DNA of 8,417 nt, from NCBI GenBank assembly GCA_005800795.1, contig SYEN01000205.1, positions 1 to 8,417 of the forward strand, given 5' to 3'. This DNA comes from Burkholderiales bacterium. GTDB taxonomy: Bacteria; Pseudomonadota; Gammaproteobacteria; Burkholderiales; SG8-41. The notes under the pieces were generated by a model. The model did no database searches. It was not told the origin of the DNA and was given only the letters and a program-made list of their open reading frames with translations. Of this stretch, positions 6,273-8,417 are shown in pieces; position 1 is the stretch's first letter, and every line of letters begins with the position of its first letter. Position numbers and translations under genes: made by a program.

Positions 6273-7313
6273 TCAGTTCACATCCCAGAAGCAGAGGTGT
6301 CCGCTCGCATCGCCGCCGAGCAGACCAAGGTGTTCGGGATGCCAAGCCAGTGCGGTGACCTCGTCCTTGAGGTGGGCATAGCGGGTAGGCTGCGTACCCC
6401 GGCGCGGCTCCCAAAGCAGGACCGTTGGGTCTAGTGATCCGCTCGCAAGGACGCCCTTCCGGGGACTAAACGCGAGGCGTGTGCAGATTTTTTTGTGTCC
6501 CTCTAGATGAATGGGCCGCGTCCCCTCGGGACCCTTGCCGCGAAAGTCCCACACCGTGACGTGTGAGTCGCCCGCGGTTGCGAGCAACTTCGATTCGCTG
6601 TCCCAGGCCAGCGCCTTCGGTTTGGACAGATAACCGCTCATCTGTGAATCGTTGCCGGATGCAAGGCGCCAGAAGTGGACTGAGTTGTCCTGGCTCCCGC
6701 ACGCGATGACTTTTGCATCCGGGCTCCAGGCGAGTGAGATGAGCGAGCCCTTCCACTCCAGACGCCGCGCCTTCGCGCCGGATACGAATGGCCAAATGTA
6801 GACTCCGCCGTAACAAGTTGCGGCGAGGGCGGTGCCATCGGCGCGCCAGGCGAGATCGCTCACCGTGCTCGGCAGCGGCTCGATTTCGAGCGGCAGTTCG
6901 TCGCTGCTGGTCCAGACGCGAACCTTGCGTCCAGCAGCAGTTGCGATGCGCCCGCCGGACGGCGCCCAGGAAACGTGCTCGACCCACTGCGCCCCGCCGC
7001 CTGGCAGCTCGCGAAGAAGGTCACCGTTGGCGCTCCAGAGTTTGGCGTTAGGTTCCTGTCCACACGTTGCGAACTGGGTGCCGTCGGGTGAGAGACTCAC
7101 GCCGAATACGCCACCCTCATGTGCGAGATGGCGAAAACGTTCGCAACCGGTTTCAAGCTCAATGCCGAGCACTTGGCCGTCCCCGGCGCCGGCAATGGCG
7201 AGACGCCCATCCTTCGAAATACCCAACGCCGCCACGTAATCGCCCGCGTCACACTTCCAGCGCTGCGCAAGCGCTGTTTTCCCGCGCAGCGCATCCAGCG
7301 TCAAGCCAGGCAT
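6273..7313 (-). CDS. WD40-repeat beta-propeller protein
   Basis: This 346-residue protein is built almost wholly of WD40 repeats, with no signal peptide or membrane segment, so it is probably a cytoplasmic binding scaffold. I count eight repeat units, each about 40 residues, with the pattern hydrophobic-SPDG/SKDG-hydrophobic-A-G/S-x-D-x-x-x-x-W. Examples are VSLSPDGTQFATCG with AKLW, LAWSPDAKVIACGSQDNSVHFW, and the last, ALAWHPEHLGLLGGDASGHLCFWDV, at the very C-terminus. The first unit (about 24-53) lacks the closing Trp and could complete the ring or lie outside a seven-blade propeller. The ATG at 7313 overlaps the end of the GTPase gene by 13 bases. GGGAA at 7322-7326 is a modest ribosome binding site inside that gene, so translation is probably coupled. 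No enzymatic domain is seen. The role is inferred from the neighbour only: a partner in metal handling. Confidence 0.9.
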   Translation of the reverse strand: MPGLTLDALRGKTALAQRWKCDAGDYVAALGISKDGRLAIAGAGDGQVLGIELETGCERFRHLAHEGGVFGVSLSPDGTQFATCGQEPNAKLWSANGDLLRELPGGGAQWVEHVSWAPSGGRIATAAGRKVRVWTSSDELPLEIEPLPSTVSDLAWRADGTALAATCYGGVYIWPFVSGAKARRLEWKGSLISLAWSPDAKVIACGSQDNSVHFWRLASGNDSQMSGYLSKPKALAWDSESKLLATAGDSHVTVWDFRGKGPEGTRPIHLEGHKKICTRLAFSPRKGVLASGSLDPTVLLWEPRRGTQPTRYAHLKDEVTALAWHPEHLGLLGGDASGHLCFWDVN

Positions 7314-8417
7314 TGCGTGAATTCCCGTGTGAGCGCTTCACGGTCAAGCTTTCTGCCAATGAAGACCAAATCGTTCGTACGCGGCGCGGTGCCCCAAGGC
7401 CGATCCTCGCGCCCGTCAAACAGCATGTGCACGCCCTGGAAGACAAAGCGATTGTCAGCACCCTTTATGTTGAGTATGCCCTTCATGCGAAAGATGTCCG
7501 TACCTTGCTCCTGCAGCAGCTTTGAAATCCACTTGTTGAGGCGTTTGTTGTCGAGTTCGCCTTCAAGGTGGATACCCACAGATGTCACTTGTTCGTCGTG
7601 AGTGTGTCCGGCGGCGAACTCGCGCTCCGCGACCGCCGTCATCGGCGACTTGTCCCAGAGCAGGCGCAAGCCGAATTCAGAAGGCAGGTGTTGCGTGTAG
7701 AGGCCGATGCGTCCCGCCTTCGGCGCACGAAGGGTGAAATGTTTCGTTCCCGCGCTTTGCAGCTGAAGGGATGCCGCTTGCGAGGCGCCGGCCTCGATGA
7801 CCGAGGAAGCAGTCGTCTCCAGCGACGCCTCGGACCAGATGCGCAGCGCGCGCTCGGCGGCGGTCTTGTCGTGCGCCTGCTCTCCATCCGCAAGGTATGC
7901 GGTCACCAGGTTCATGGTCGGGTCGGGCCCATCGTTCAGCTCCAGACTGTAGGTACCCTCCTTAACCTCGAAGGTGCCTGCCCATTCGAACGGATACTCG
8001 GGCTCGAGAAGGGCTGGCTTCTGCGCCACGGCGCGGTCGAGATCAAAACCGCCGACGTCGAGTACTGCGGGGATCGGAACGTTTGCATTTTGGGCGCGCA
8101 GCACCTTGGCCATCGAGTTCATGCTCTTGACCCGGCGCTCCAGGACCTCGAGCTCGCTCTCGCTAACGAGGTCGGTCTTGTTCAGGATGAGCACGTCCGC
8201 GAACGCGATTTGCTCCTTGCACTCGTTCGAATCGTCGATGTGCAGTTGAACGTGCTTGGCGTCAACGAGCGTGACAATGCCGTCGAGCGAAAACAGTTCG
8301 CGCAGGTCATCGTCGACGAAAAACGTCTGCGCGACCGGACCAGGATCGGCCATGCCCGTGGTTTCGACGAGGATGTGGTCGAACTTGTCGCGGCGTTTCA
8401 TCAGATTGCCGAGGATG
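7301..8417 (-). CDS. COG0523/CobW-family GTPase, putative metal chaperone, 5' end outside window
   Basis: This is a P-loop GTPase of the G3E group, thought to deliver metal ions to client proteins. The frame stays open to the right edge, reading ILGNL before the Met at 8401, so that Met is internal and the N-terminus with the GxxGxGKT loop and any CxCC metal motif is missing. Numbering from that Met: ILVETTGMADPGP (10-22) is the Walker B region, ILNKTDLV (72-79) is the guanine-specifying NKxD motif, and FEWAGTFEV (138-146) leads into an extra, mostly beta domain of about 120 residues. HTHDEQV (266-272) opens the CobW C-terminal domain, which ends near IGRKLDREALTREF. Subfamilies of COG0523 act in cobalamin synthesis, nitrile hydratase maturation and zinc limitation. 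The zinc-type role is my preferred guess from the WD40 partner. The stop codon lies inside the WD40 gene start. Confidence 0.93.
   Translation of the reverse strand, partial: ILGNLMKRRDKFDHILVETTGMADPGPVAQTFFVDDDLRELFSLDGIVTLVDAKHVQLHIDDSNECKEQIAFADVLILNKTDLVSESELEVLERRVKSMNSMAKVLRAQNANVPIPAVLDVGGFDLDRAVAQKPALLEPEYPFEWAGTFEVKEGTYSLELNDGPDPTMNLVTAYLADGEQAHDKTAAERALRIWSEASLETTASSVIEAGASQAASLQLQSAGTKHFTLRAPKAGRIGLYTQHLPSEFGLRLLWDKSPMTAVAEREFAAGHTHDEQVTSVGIHLEGELDNKRLNKWISKLLQEQGTDIFRMKGILNIKGADNRFVFQGVHMLFDGREDRPWGTAPRTNDLVFIGRKLDREALTREFTQCLA

Noticed and set aside
8399..8401. ATG at 8401 as the start of the GTPase
   Set aside because: The frame continues to the window edge with conserved residues (ILGNL), and the nucleotide-binding P-loop must lie further upstream, so this Met is internal.

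Overview
The window reads as a piece of a GC-rich Gram-negative chromosome, most likely a betaproteobacterium. This is a judgement from protein flavour, not a search result: it rests on the sensory domain and signalling tail of the chemoreceptor, the style of the DEDDy exonuclease, and an outer-membrane TonB-dependent receptor. No tRNA, rRNA, CRISPR array, phage gene or intact insertion sequence was seen.

Layout, left to right. (1) Bases 1-1104, minus strand: a methyl-accepting chemotaxis protein that runs off the left edge in its signalling hairpin. (2) Bases 1105-1631: a gene-poor, less GC-rich gap that ends in a hairpin one base before the next start codon. (3) Bases 1632-2815, plus strand: a small DEDDy 3'-5' exonuclease, then a single-domain cupin with a strong ribosome binding site. 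(4) Bases 2816-3053: a good rho-independent terminator (2884-2931) and a signal-peptide-like coding relic. (5) Bases 3054-5971, plus strand: a periplasmic DUF4198-type protein followed 26 bases later by a TonB-dependent outer-membrane receptor, a probable two-gene uptake unit. (6) Bases 5972-6272: a gap between converging genes that contains a decayed piece of an IS4-type transposase. (7) Bases 6273-8417, minus strand: a COG0523/CobW-family GTPase (5' end outside the window) overlapping by 13 bases a WD40 beta-propeller protein.

How the parts may work together. The right two thirds looks metal-related. DUF4198 proteins and TonB receptors are often linked to uptake of Ni/Co/Zn or metal chelates, and COG0523 GTPases are metal chaperones, with several subfamilies tied to zinc limitation. 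The WD40 protein, coupled to the GTPase, could be a partner or scaffold for it. This is inference: I see no Zur or Fur operator in the window, and the GTPase promoter lies outside it. The left part (chemoreceptor, exonuclease, cupin) shows no evident link to the metal genes, and the terminator at 2884-2931 separates the two. I found no clearly new system. The best candidates for one are the GTPase-WD40 pair and its possible partnership with the DUF4198-receptor pair.
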